Source: Pyrenula massariospora (lineage: Eukaryota; Ascomycota; Eurotiomycetes; Pyrenulales; Pyrenulaceae). From it: a DNA stretch of 64,000 nucleotides. Every line of letters begins with the position of its first letter. The first letter of the stretch is position 1. The translations under genes were made by a program, and so were the position numbers. A model generated the notes under the pieces. The model did not search any database. It was not told where the DNA came from and saw only the letters and a program-made list of their open reading frames with translations. The stretch lies in the NCBI GenBank assembly GCA_021030905.1, contig JAGFMI010000006.1, positions 1,054,001 to 1,118,000 of the forward strand, given 5' to 3'. Below are positions 1 through 10,128 of this stretch, piece by piece.

Positions 1-677
1 CACGATCTATCTGCTGCTCATTCTTATGGTAAATAGTGTCCCCTAAGACCGAGGGCACTGTTGACGGATTGCTACCTACGTGTGCCGCAAGACCTGCTAC
101 GAGCATAAACACGAAGGGTGCCGACGGTCTAATTACTGTCAGCTTCGAATATGACTTATCTCTCTTAAGCATTCCTGATCTTACGGGAAACTCTTGATAA
201 CATCAGACACAGCCTCAGGAGTCTTTCGGCACTCCCATGCGAAGGCTTTGCGGAAGTCTTGCTTCTCCGAATCACTGGGGAAGCGGTCCCAAAGCATCAA
301 GAATATGACCTCGTCGAAGTCATGCCTTGTCGCCAGCTCCTCAACGTCGAACCCCTTGAACTCTAAGGTGCCTGCCTCGCCATTTCTGAGAGCCCCTTAG
401 CATTGATGGAGAGTTTTGAGAGAAAGCTGCGCACTTACGCGAGAGTTACACTCGACTGCATGGCTGCAGTATGTTGGAAGCCTGGGTCGAACACGCGAAG
501 TTTCTCCCCCTCATATAATGGATGTCTCCCAGTGCGATTAATGGGAGTGGAAGTCATTTGAGCTAAATCAGAAGCCTTCACGGCATTGTTTTCGATGGGA
601 ATCCTATATTGTCGCCATGTTCGATTATCATGAATTTGAAGGAAATGCTTCTTGTTTTGATATGAGTTATCACTCAT
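1..677 (-). CDS. Citrate synthase-like protein (alkylcitrate synthase candidate), 3' part cut by the window edge
   Basis: Condenses an acyl-CoA with oxaloacetate in this family. Exons read as 677-439, 385-185 and 128 to the edge; frames join cleanly. The first exon carries the citrate synthase opening (HDNRTWRQYRIPIENN, then LRVFDPGFQHTA); exon 2 gives GEAGTLEFKGFDVEELA and LMLWDRFPSD, exon 3 gives MLVAGLAAHVGSNPS. The catalytic histidines and aspartate lie beyond the edge and cannot be checked. No mitochondrial presequence is visible: the protein starts directly with the domain, unlike the TCA-cycle enzyme, which suggests a cytosolic or peroxisomal secondary-metabolism paralogue. A PrpD homologue on the same strand at 6561-8000 supports an alkylcitrate pathway. 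A methylcitrate synthase of propionate metabolism is the main alternative, but such genes normally encode a presequence. The exon 1 acceptor was chosen to give VTLANGEAG, which matches the family. Confidence 0.82.
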
Positions 678-1563
678 CTTGTGGGAATATCGTCAATGCA
701 CTTTACTGACAGCTTCACAACGATATTCAAAGCTTCTCTTTGTCTATGTACAGGTTGGAAAGACACTACTCTGCAACTTTGAGTCTCCGTGTCCCAGTGC
801 TATTCCGCGCATGTACTTGCCACTGAGCCTCGCAGCCCCTCTAGGTATCCAATTCGCCTCCCAATCTTTGCCTAGGACTCATTTTCTTGGACTAGACTGG
901 AAGCGTCAAAACAAACGTGGCAGAGGATCCAATTCCTGGCAAATGGCCAGTTCAGCGCCTCTAAAGATCAGCGATCTCAGTAAGGTAGGCAAGGCAGGTG
1001 GAGGCAGTATACCTGCCCTGCCTGCCTATATTTTACTGCCACACCTTACCTGCCTTGCCTACCTTAGGTATTATAGTAGTATATATTACTAATATTTGAT
1101 TAAATTATACGCCAAGATACGTCAAAACATACCATCACAACACGCTAAGCTCAAGATATCACTCTGAAGGTATACCTACTTACAGACTTGCAGGCAGATG
1201 TGTGCAGGCATGTGGAGACTGCTTACCTTGACTATACAGGTGTAGATATTACCTTACCTTGCCGGCCTGCAGATGCGCCTGGCTTACTGAGCCCGCTGAC
1301 TAAAGATGATGCGCCGCACAATCCAACCCCTGGATCCCATTGTGAATGGTCTACCTATCGAAGAGTCATGGAATGTAACTGCCGATTGTTGGTGCCTCAT
1401 GCATGTCATCCTGATTCTTATATTGCAGGCGATCCTAGGTGTTTTGCAGCGAAGGCAACGCCGGGATCTTATCCCGTCTTTCATGTCTCTGACCGAGCCT
1501 CATAGTGGTTGCGTGATTCGTCTGTGCCTACGCAAACGACCGAAAATTTCCAATACAAGGCCC
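678..1563. other. Intergenic region upstream of the citrate synthase-like gene
   Basis: No supportable gene. It holds the promoter side of the minus-strand citrate synthase-like gene, a strong palindrome at 981-1066, and a stretch at about 1170-1290 rich in related GCAGGCA / TTACCTTG words that may be a decayed copy of the same repeat. Open frames here are short and overlap the repeat. Confidence 0.6.
981..1066. repeat. Palindromic stem-loop element with 19-bp perfect arms
   Basis: The arm TAAGGTAGGCAAGGCAGGT at 981-999 is the exact reverse complement of 1048-1066. Pairing partly continues inward, since GGCAGTA at 1003-1009 is mirrored at 1034-1040. The loop is pyrimidine-rich (CCTGCCCTGCCTGCCT). 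The next AGGTAGG-type words are near 1170-1290 and 2699-2718. It could be a fold-back MITE-like repeat or a transcript-level hairpin; I cannot identify a family. Confidence 0.75.
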
Positions 1564-2524
1564 TCATTGCCTAGTGATCGTCCAGCGCAATACTACGACC
1601 CCCGGGCGTGCCCATGGCTGGCCCTTGATCCGCTCAGGAGCATCTTCCTGCTGAATCTGGACTCCCCACTCTTGTCCAGTTTCCGCAATGCACTCGTTGA
1701 GAAACAGCTCCCAGCTCTCGCGGCTGTGGGAAAAAATGGTCTGCGGAAAAGTCTTCTCCCCATTCCGCAACCCCTTCACATCGCCCGGTCTCTCATTGCC
1801 AATCTGACGCCCGATAATCAAATTGCCTGTCTCCGGTCTGGCCAGCTTGAACAGGTTCCCCATCAGCCGCCGCTGCATATCCAGCGGGAAAATATGGAAC
1901 AGGCTCTGCGCGCTGATCACGTCGATACTTGCCCTCAACCCCTCAGCCTGAGCTGGCAAAACCTCCCGCGTGAGATCCGCCGCGATGAACGTCGCCCGCA
2001 GCCGATCCCGATCCCGGAAGAGATCGTAGCCGATGTCGAAGAAGGCCGGCTCGACATCGACGCCGTAGAAGGCGGCGCCCGACGACGGCGCCCCGTCCAG
2101 CAACAGCTGGCGCAGGTCCTGCCCCAGGCAGCAACCCGCGTCGAGGAAGGTGGCCCCGTCCTTGACGCGTGCGAGCGCGGCTGCGTAGGACGGGTGCGTG
2201 CTGGTGCCGAGCTCGAGGAAGCGCAGATTTCCCAGACAGGGGTAGGGATGGGTTGCGAAGGCACGGCTCCGCTATACAGATTTTTTGCGCATGTAAGTTG
2301 ACGCCTTTTTGGCTGGGCGGCGCGTGTGTGAGGTGAAGGGGGTTGTGTGAGAGGGGGGCACATACCAGACCGGCTATGTGGGGTTTTACTTCCTCGGGGC
2401 CGATGCCACTGTATGTCTCAAAGAGCTTCTGCGCTTGATCCGGGACCGTGAAGTCCTTGGAGTACCATCTCTCCGGCTCGAATTTGGCTTCTTCAGGTTT
2501 CGAATGATTCTCAGAGTCGGACAT
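1564..2524 (-). CDS. SAM-dependent methyltransferase of the fungal meroterpenoid-cluster type
   Basis: Two exons, 2524-2366 and 2271-1564, give 288 residues, the usual length for this family. The N-terminus has the family opening KLFETYSGIGPEEVKPHI (about residues 33-50). After the intron (GTATGT...TATAG) come FATHPYPCLGNLRFLEL and the class I SAM-binding motif DAGCCLGQDLRQLLLDG (about 90-106). A second acidic motif, FYGVDVEP, follows. Relatives that I recall methylate carboxyl or hydroxyl groups of meroterpenoid intermediates (AusD/Trt5-like); the substrate here is unknown. It is on the same strand as the citrate synthase-like and PrpD genes, so methyl esterification of an alkylcitrate-derived acid is possible but is inference. 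The coding strand is GC-rich compared with its surroundings. Confidence 0.82.
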
Positions 2525-3455
2525 GATGGGACGACCGGAGCGAACGGGATATGGACAAAGGGCAACTAAGAAAATTTTGCATTTAAGTTTATAATCATTT
2601 TCAGATTTGAGTTTTATAAAAATTATTCAAAAGTCTATGTTTAAATTACTTGTTATATACACAGCACTAAAACGGTTAGATAGCTATATTAAGCTTGCAA
2701 GGTAGGTAACCTAACCTAGATTTTATTATAGAAACATGAGCTGCCGTGTTTGGAGAAGCCGCCGAGACGGTTTAGATGCATTGGGAGCCCTCTCGGCGGC
2801 TTTTATGCAGATCACATATCCCAGCCTTAGAGGCTTCCCAAGGTCAAGCTTCCTTGGTAAGTCTTATTAATGTGTGGGCCATTCCGTCGGACCGCCCGGC
2901 AACGCCGCTTATGTACATCAACCTTCATGCACTTGGATCACAACCACGCTGCCCCAGCTGCACAGGCATCACCTCACTGACTCGATTCAAGCTTTTGGCC
3001 CCCATCTCCGGAAAGAGCTTAGGGTATGTTACAGACCGATTGTACCAATTGAAATGTTGCGGCGGAGCTGTCTCCGTGGTGCATGCTTGCAGAGCGTTTG
3101 GGCGGCGGATCTATCACGGTGGACGTTTCTTGCACGATCGGAAGAGCAATGGTGTGGTTCTCGTGCGTGTCATTGAAGCCTCGTGCTAGCGTGATTTCTA
3201 CCCTGGGGGGAATAAATCTGTGTTGGGTGATTATGCAACCATGAAAGATTTATGCGCTTCTGATATGTCTGAAGAAATAGTGTTGGTTGAATTGTAGCAT
3301 TATGCCTTGCTTTTACCCTATAGTACACGGTGATGAATACGGTATGAGCGACATTATTAAATCGGTGACCTCCAATACCCGTCGTTGTAGTCTGAACAGT
3401 GCCTCCATCGCCCCTAAAAGTGGACGTGAGGGGGTGTTGTTCAGGAGACGTTACG
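2525..3455. other. Intergenic region
   Basis: The first part (2570-2740) is AT-rich and contains a near-palindromic AGGTAGGTAACCTAACCT word at 2701-2718. The rest has short overlapping frames without recognisable domains. I see no gene. Confidence 0.5.
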
Positions 3456-4798
3456 CTATTCGCGCGTGACAGAGACGCCCTTCTCGACATGGATATTTTG
3501 GCCAAAAGTAGGGTCCATGGCTTCATCCGCGTCAGAACTGCCATGCTTGGCCGTCACTTCATACCCTGAGTCTTCCATCCAGCGGGTGGCGTGGTATGCG
3601 TGCGAATCGATTAAATCATTCTTAAGACCCCTCGTACTCGCGTCGTCGCCACTCTGTGATCGGGAGACGTCAAGGGGTTGGAGCTTGAACTTGGAGGGTT
3701 TTGCGTTGCGTAAAGAACTGGATTTGTTCGAATCATAAGTCTTGTATTGGCTAGATTTTTTTCTTCTGTTCTCGCGAAAGCGTTTCAACAAGGGAGCGGT
3801 GGTTGGGATACAAGCGCAGACCGTAGCCACGGTGTCCAGTACTCCGGTCCAGACAAAGACTCCCGCATTCTCCCACGTCGGATCACCGGCGTTGTCGATG
3901 CGGAAGCAATAATATATCCGGATGGCATCGATCCCAACCGCAAACACACCGAGCGTGAGCGTGATCAGGATTGCGATTTTCTTGACTCTGTTCATCTGTA
4001 GGCCCCAGAGGCCGATTGGTGGCAGGCAAAGGATTCCGATATCTCCCATGGCTCCCGCTATGGTGATCGTGCCCGTTCGGAGCTGCGGCGGGGTACAGTG
4101 GCCGTGTAACGGAAAAGGGGCGGGCATATGGGCAACTTTGTAACCTACATTCCAAAAATACGAGATTGGAGTGCACTGGAAGATATAGGCAAATGTTGCG
4201 CCTATTCCCCGTAGAGTTACCCAAATGCCCAGGAAAATGATGGCGTATCTGAATAATCTCTTTTGAGCGGTGAAGACTCTGTAATAGAAGAAGATGATAG
4301 AGAGTCTGGTGAACATCATCGATGGAGAAGTTACAATGGAGAAGGCGTAGCCCGCCTGAGCAGTCAATTCTTAGCTCACGGTACGAACTGTGATGGTTCT
4401 TCTTTCTCACCTGTTGGAAGTAGATGAGGTGATTTGGAGGATGGGGGTCTTCCGCAAGCACGCGGACCTGTTGCCATAAGTAGTGTTCTTTAATGGATGG
4501 AATTCACATACGACATGTTTCCCGACGCCGAAATGTATGGCTACGATCGAGCTGATGACCGTCGCAGACGAAAATATCTGAGCCTGTCAAAATCACATGC
4601 CAAAAAAAGGGACGTGTGCAGCAGCCATACCAGAGAAACGAGGATCAACCAATTGTCCGGCTGGTTCAATTGATTAATGGTCGACTGGGCATATAATCGT
4701 AAAGAAATGACAGTAGGTAGGATGATAAGACAGATAATGAGGCCAGCGAGGTACTGAGGCTGCCTGTTCTCCCACGGATCTGCTACCTGGGTAGACAT
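3456..4798 (-). CDS. Integral membrane protein, fungal rhodopsin-like / PTH11-related family
   Basis: Four exons, 4798-4631, 4583-4512, 4467-4411 and 4355-3456, all joined in phase 0, give about 398 residues. The family pattern is visible: QPDNWLILVSL at the end of the second helix, then HFGVGKH, the LSIIFFYYRVF helix, an FQCTPISYFWN segment before a GHC motif, and GDIGILCLPPIGLWGL. About seven hydrophobic helices are expected, followed by a hydrophilic tail of about 110 residues rich in Ser, Lys and Asp. Members are plasma-membrane proteins of mostly unknown function; PTH11 is a receptor needed for infection in rice blast. Such genes sit inside many secondary-metabolite clusters. It lies between the methyltransferase and PrpD genes on the same strand. 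Confidence 0.82.
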
Positions 4799-6560
4799 TT
4801 TTGGATCATAAGTGAGAGAGGATGGCGTAGCATCCGATCTATGCTTGATTCATGCAAGAGAAATAGACGGATGAAAATTTAATGAACCATTGAATCCTTT
4901 CGATCCTCATCGCTTGACTTACGGAGAAAGAAATAGTCTAAGCTTCATCTCAAGGTACGTACTGGTGTAGTTGGTAGCTTTACGGACCATGATCCCAAGT
5001 CATCAATGAACCAATAGCATGACGAGCCTGTGCTTCATCTGAAACCCGATAAAGCCGTCAAAAGACCAAGGGTTCATAGGAGTATGCCTGGCATCTACTG
5101 TGTGTGGAGCGGCCAGGATCCCACCCCCTGTTTCTGCAGTATTAAATTCAAATCGGTGCTGTGCGCTTTGACAGTTACAGGAAAATACGAATCAGACGGC
5201 GCAATGGCAAGGGAGCAGAAGTCAATCCCGAGTAATAGGATGACTGCCTATTTTGCGGCACAGGGTCTGAAGCGCAGAGCCCGCACCGTATCAGGCTAGC
5301 GACTGCCCTGTTCAGTGGCTACCCCTTGTGATCGTCACTGCCGCCTCGTGCCGCAACTAGGATGACAGGCTCAGCCGCTACGGGGTTGGAGCTCAAAAGT
5401 GGACGCCGTTTAATGCAAATACGTAGCGTGAAATGGAGTATGTTCACTGATTGGCGTAGAGTGGTGTGCTGTTCATTGCTCCTTGTCGACTGCGGACAAG
5501 GCAAGTGTTGGTGTGCCTTCATCTGCTGATAAGCCAACCAGTAGCCGCTCTCGAAATCGTATGTCAAATGGAGATATGCGTGACTTCGGTTCGAATCAAC
5601 AGCCCTGGGCAAGGTGAATTGATGCAAGTCGCCAAGGTGGGTCATTTAGACAAGCTTCTGAGCATGGGACGCTAGCGTAGTTCCCGTTGTAGCCAACAAC
5701 CTGTATGAAGCCAAAAGACGTGTGCGTGTGCATTAAGGATCTAAGGCTGCCGCATTGCGTGCTAGAAACCTGACCTTTCGGCCCCCAAAAAGCGCTAACC
5801 CGGTTGGGCCTAAACCCATTTTGGGGTGTCCCTCCCTCTAAGGCTGCTCTCTGCTCTTCTTCGGGTATACTCCTCGGCGAACAGACGACCTAGGTACCTT
5901 GTCATCTCCCTGACTTGCCCGCATTCAATGCCGATACCATTCTGTCTCGCTGTCTTTGCCGTGGTTCTTGGATTTCTGGGGCCTGGCTTCGTCCAATCGG
6001 CACGTCTTCTTGATCGGCAACGCTCAGTCTACTCCAATCGGCAGGGCGTTGGGCAACCTCGGCCCCCTGTGTGGAGCGCAAGAGTACCCTACATACCTGC
6101 CGGGAGAACCAACAATTCAAATTACAGCGATGATACTAGATCTGCATCTGCTGACAGATAACGTGTCCGTTTTTAAAGAAAGCGTAGAGACACAGTGTCT
6201 CTATTGTGCCATTACTGTAGAGATTTAATGGAGCCTTGAAGGCAGGAACGACTTTGAATGCGCGCTCTGTGTTGAAGAGGATCCAAAATCACGTGCGTAA
6301 TTTCATTCGCTGTTTCTTCCGTAAGGTAGTGCTCGCAGGCTCTTCACACCGCGGCCCGAGCCTTGTCGGTCCACTTGCTTATTTGAGGCAGCTAGTCACA
6401 AACGCTAAGCCGATGAACCTACGGTCTTGAGATAGAACTCTACATATATCCCGACAAATATCTCTCCGACCCTGTATAACGCTTACGGGATCCTCATTAG
6501 AGCGAAACTCTCTCATAGCTAAAAGACTGCGGTATTGAATGTCCTCATTTCTATTCTTAG
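4799..6560. other. Long intergenic region, no gene recognised
   Basis: About 1.76 kb. Open frames on both strands are short, and none has a domain or plausible intron structure that I recognise. It contains the promoter of the PTH11-like gene and the 3' flank of the PrpD gene. A lost cluster gene is possible, but I see no readable remnant. Confidence 0.45.
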
Positions 6561-8000
6561 CTACAGCTTCGATGATGGCCTTGTCCAGAGATCGACGAAG
6601 TCCGTTACCTTCATCTGATCATTCTCCAGTGCATCCTTGATTCTCTCGACTTCCTGGTCCGAGAACATATCCCTTACGTTCTCTCTGAACTTTGTCTGGG
6701 CCGCACCAGGTGTTTCTGGGTTTGCAGGGTGTCCTACCGATTGATGCACTGTGACTTCATTCAATGACCTTCCATCCTTTAGCAGGATCCGAATTCCAGT
6801 AGGTGCTGTCCTTCTCTCCAGGTCATAGTAATCCCTCGAGAAGTCTTCATCCTCCTTTAGCTCTATTTTCTTCCGTAAACTGTCCACTCTAGTATCTGAA
6901 GCCCAAGGACTATCATCCTTGTAATCCTTAGTGTCGATCTGTTTCCCCTTTAGCAGCACCACCGCGATGATGTATTGCATGCAGTGATCTCTCTCAGCCG
7001 CGGTTCTCAATTCACCTTGCTTGTCAATAATCACCATTGCGGGCCGATGAGTTCTGACCTTTATCCCTGCAATATCGTTTCCAGGATCCAATCCTTCGTT
7101 CTTCATCTGCCTACTCAGCCGTAGGGCACTCACTGCAGCTGTCAGTGCATGTCCCTCACACGGAATTACCTTCACCACTGCCTGGTGGATGATCGCTTCT
7201 CCGAACGGCTGTGGAAGCTCTAATTCCTTCCCGCCAAATAGCCGATCGTAGAAACCCCATTTTGGGGCCGTTAGCGGATGAGGCGCACCTTCCTGCCCTC
7301 CACGTACAAGCAACACAAGGTGCACCGCGCGCATACTTGCGTCACCTGCGGCCCAGCCCTTGCGGGAAATTGTGTTAGGCGCTGCGCGAAAGGTGCGCAG
7401 AGGCTGCCCATCCATGAAGGCGTGGGACACCGATGCTTGAGCTTGGTCTTTGGTGAGGCCGAGGAGCCATGGCACTACAGCGGCAGACGCGATCTTGACG
7501 AGGATGGTATGATCCAGTCCATGAGCATTGAAGGAATTGCGTCGTTGGAGAAGGCCCTGGATTTCGTATGCTTTGATCATGGCCCTGAGAAGGGTTAAAA
7601 TGGTCGGAGGTGGAGCCAAGGGTGAAGAGGCAGAATCTCGTGTGGACCAATCCATGACAGAGATTATTGCAGCGAGGCTATCGGATGGGTGACTCCATTC
7701 CACGCCGCCAAGGGCGTCATTGTGATCGAGATATCGTATGAGCGTACCAAAATCGAAGGCGCCCTTGACTGGATCGTCAATGATCGAGGTACCTGGGAGA
7801 TGAAAGCCATTCGCAATGTTGGTGCCCGGAACGTATGGACCAAGAATGGATCGAGTCGCACTGTCTCGTAAAGTTTCCATGGCACAGCCAAATGCATCTA
7901 GCAGAAGCAGGCGAGCTCGAGCGTAGGAGAGAGGACTGAAAATACGATCCTCATATACATAGTCAACGATGTCAACAATCACCTTATCATAAGAGCCCAT
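6561..8000 (-). CDS. 2-methylcitrate dehydratase homologue (PrpD / MmgE family)
   Basis: Intronless, 479 residues, ATG at 8000. The family N-terminus is clear: IVDYVYEDRIFSPLSYARARLLLLDAFGCA, then LGPYVPGT, NGFHLPGT and DPVKGAFDFGTLIRYLDHND (about residues 52-95), and EWSHPSDSLAAI (about 100-111). The C-terminal half carries CEGHALTAAVSALRLSR and SVGHPANPETPGAAQTKF. Canonical enzymes of the methylcitrate cycle dehydrate 2-methylcitrate to methylaconitate. The residues around the active-site loop differ from the fungal consensus I remember (HPSDNLGAI), fitting a paralogue that handles a longer alkylcitrate. With the citrate synthase-like gene 6 kb away on the same strand, this is the key evidence for an alkylcitrate or maleidride-type pathway. 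A propionate-detoxification role is the alternative. Confidence 0.88.
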   Translation of the reverse strand: MGSYDKVIVDIVDYVYEDRIFSPLSYARARLLLLDAFGCAMETLRDSATRSILGPYVPGTNIANGFHLPGTSIIDDPVKGAFDFGTLIRYLDHNDALGGVEWSHPSDSLAAIISVMDWSTRDSASSPLAPPPTILTLLRAMIKAYEIQGLLQRRNSFNAHGLDHTILVKIASAAVVPWLLGLTKDQAQASVSHAFMDGQPLRTFRAAPNTISRKGWAAGDASMRAVHLVLLVRGGQEGAPHPLTAPKWGFYDRLFGGKELELPQPFGEAIIHQAVVKVIPCEGHALTAAVSALRLSRQMKNEGLDPGNDIAGIKVRTHRPAMVIIDKQGELRTAAERDHCMQYIIAVVLLKGKQIDTKDYKDDSPWASDTRVDSLRKKIELKEDEDFSRDYYDLERRTAPTGIRILLKDGRSLNEVTVHQSVGHPANPETPGAAQTKFRENVRDMFSDQEVERIKDALENDQMKVTDFVDLWTRPSSKL

Positions 8001-8357
8001 GGCTGGAGGCTAGGTCTATTGAAATAGATGATAGGCTTAGAGAAAGGTTTGTTGGAAGATTTGATTTTCAAATGGAACCATTGCCTTATTATTCGAAAAC
8101 GGGGGTTGTTAGCCGAAGCTGCTATATCTAGTACGCCCATGCTTGGCTTTCCGTCCTAATATACTGAGTAAATATTCGAGGGTTTTTTGGTGTGTCGAAC
8201 GCGAATGGCCTATGAGCATGATCTTTTCTTTGAATGGTCTTTGAATGGTCTTTGCCTTAGCTCCTTTTGCCATGACAATGTAATCTTTAGTACGAAAACG
8301 GAATTTCAATGTGCTCATAAGTATAAGTGGCAGCATGTAATGCAGTTGATTCAACAT
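8001..8357. other. Short intergenic region
   Basis: Separates the PrpD homologue from the 3' end of the first MFS gene. An imperfect direct repeat CTTTGAATGGT occurs twice near 8227-8250. Nothing else is recognised. Confidence 0.5.
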
Positions 8358-10128
8358 TCATTTGATCCTGGCTCCAGCTTCTGAAGAAGGTAGACCTGAT
8401 ACCAACGAGATGCGCCTGATCACATCCCCCTTCCAAATGAGCAACGCCGGAAAGGTTGCCATGAAAATTGTAACAAAAGCTGTTGTCCCAAAGAGCCAAC
8501 CAATGCCAACTTTGTCCTGCCATTGATCAATGAAGAATGGTATAGACACTCCAAAAGCAAGCCGGAAGAGCGTGATGATTATTGTCACCTCTGACGCCAT
8601 ATGCGTAAAACACTCGACAGCATAATTCAACGTTATGGACTGCGCTAGAAGCCCACCGAAAGACTGCAAGAACACTCCTACCGCGAGTACCATGTAGTGC
8701 AATTGATATTGTAAGGATGCACCAACTAGACCTAGGCCAATAGGCATGATAAGTATAGGCATCCAGAGAGCGTACAATCGCAGCTCAGGCGACCAAACGT
8801 CATGTTTGAAGCGTCCGCAAATCCAAAGAGGCAGCCGATCATTGAAGGCGTAGCCAAATAGCTCTGCTGCCACCCAGCTTAGCCATAACGAGAATGAGAC
8901 TACGAATGGCGTCAGCATAATTCATCGAGTTTCGCTCAGTCCGGCTTCGTACAGTATCCATTCTGCGTAGTCGTAAAACCATAGCCACCTTCTGCAACGG
9001 GTGTTTGAAGGAACTTTGCTTGAAGGATATCGATCGCCAGAACCCAACCGAACAGTATCAAAATGAAGAACGCAATGATTGTCACTGCCGGAGAGAGGCC
9101 GATCAATACAGGTGCCAAAGCGTGTTTAAACTGCTCATTGTCAGCATGAGAGGATGGAAGAATGGGTGACCAGCGCGGGCGCACTATCTTAGATGCTGAA
9201 GATCTTGGCACAACTTGAGTTCCGGGCAAAAAGGTGGCGATCCTATTGGCTACATAGCCTCTTGACAGAGAATTCTGCTTTTGTGGTTCCTCGCGATTGC
9301 GACTTGTTTCCTCTAGAGTAAGAAAAATGATGATAGCTGCTACACCAAGCAGCGGCGTCGTCCACCAGAAGCTGACAACCCATCTCTGCCGGCCTGCAAT
9401 GAAGCCTCCGAAGGTCGATCCCATGAGGTTGCCCATTGCGGGAATAATTCCGTAGATTGAGAAGGCGCGCCCCCTTTGGTGAAGGAAGAACATGTCCATG
9501 ATGAAACTAGAACCTAAAATTCCAGACAAAGATGCAAAGGCACCCGCCATAACACGAGAAGCTAGGAAAGACTGGAAATCGTCTTCATGCGTACGAGTGG
9601 CACCCCATATCGAGCAACCCAAAGCTCCGAGGACTGTCCAAAAGAGCATTGAACTCTTGCCGAAAATATACACGAGCGGTGCTAGAATTAACGGAGCAAG
9701 CGCCAAGCCCCCATCTTGCGCAGATGCCTATATTCCTAGTCAGCAGAGCTGATGCGGTGTTTAGCTTGTCGGGTATGATCTTGGTACCGTGTACGAGAGT
9801 ACCGTTCTAGACTTGTGGTAAACCTTCGCTTGAACCGGATACACAGTCTGTCCGGATGCCGCTGCTGCAGTACAGCTATATGCAGCGAAGATGATGACCG
9901 CAAACGTCCGAATTTTTCTACTCAATTTCCAATTCTGCTATATTGTCAGTCCCATGGAATGCTTTTGGAGGATAGGCTTGGATTGATTACCAATGGATCA
10001 TTAGGATCATCGCTAGGCTGTGGGATCAGCACAATTCCATCACGAGCAGTCAATTTCTCGGTGGTGTGCCATCCATTTGAATGGATCTCCGAAGAGATCG
10101 CCTCATCCGTAATGTTGCTTGACTGCAT
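8358..10128 (-). CDS. MFS transporter, DHA1-like (12-TM type)
   Basis: Four exons, 10128-9991, 9934-9788, 9727-8953 and 8899-8358, give about 533 residues. The N-terminal cytoplasmic segment ends VLIPQPSDDPNDPLNW, the standard lead-in to TM1 in this group. TM1 (TFAVIIFAAYSCTAAAA) lies in exon 2. Exon 3 opens with GGLALAPLILAPLVYIFGKSS and exon 4 with FSFSLWLSWVAAELFGYAFNDR. Splice choices were fixed by the family sequence QNGYF-SFSLWL across the last intron. The longer frame that starts at 10161 does so at GTG, so ATG 10128 is preferred. It shares the strand with the PrpD and citrate synthase-like genes and is divergent from a second MFS gene, so a role in exporting the cluster product or its precursor is a reasonable inference. 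Confidence 0.85.

Noticed and set aside
679-1092. 137-codon plus-strand frame
   Set aside because: It runs through the 981-1066 palindrome, has no domain, and overlaps the promoter side of the citrate synthase-like gene.
1306-2301. 331-codon plus-strand frame
   Set aside because: It is antisense to the methyltransferase, whose motifs and splice sites are clear; the long frame is a GC-rich shadow.
5588-5598. GGTTCGAATCA, like a tRNA T-loop
   Set aside because: No matching acceptor, D or anticodon stems could be found around it.
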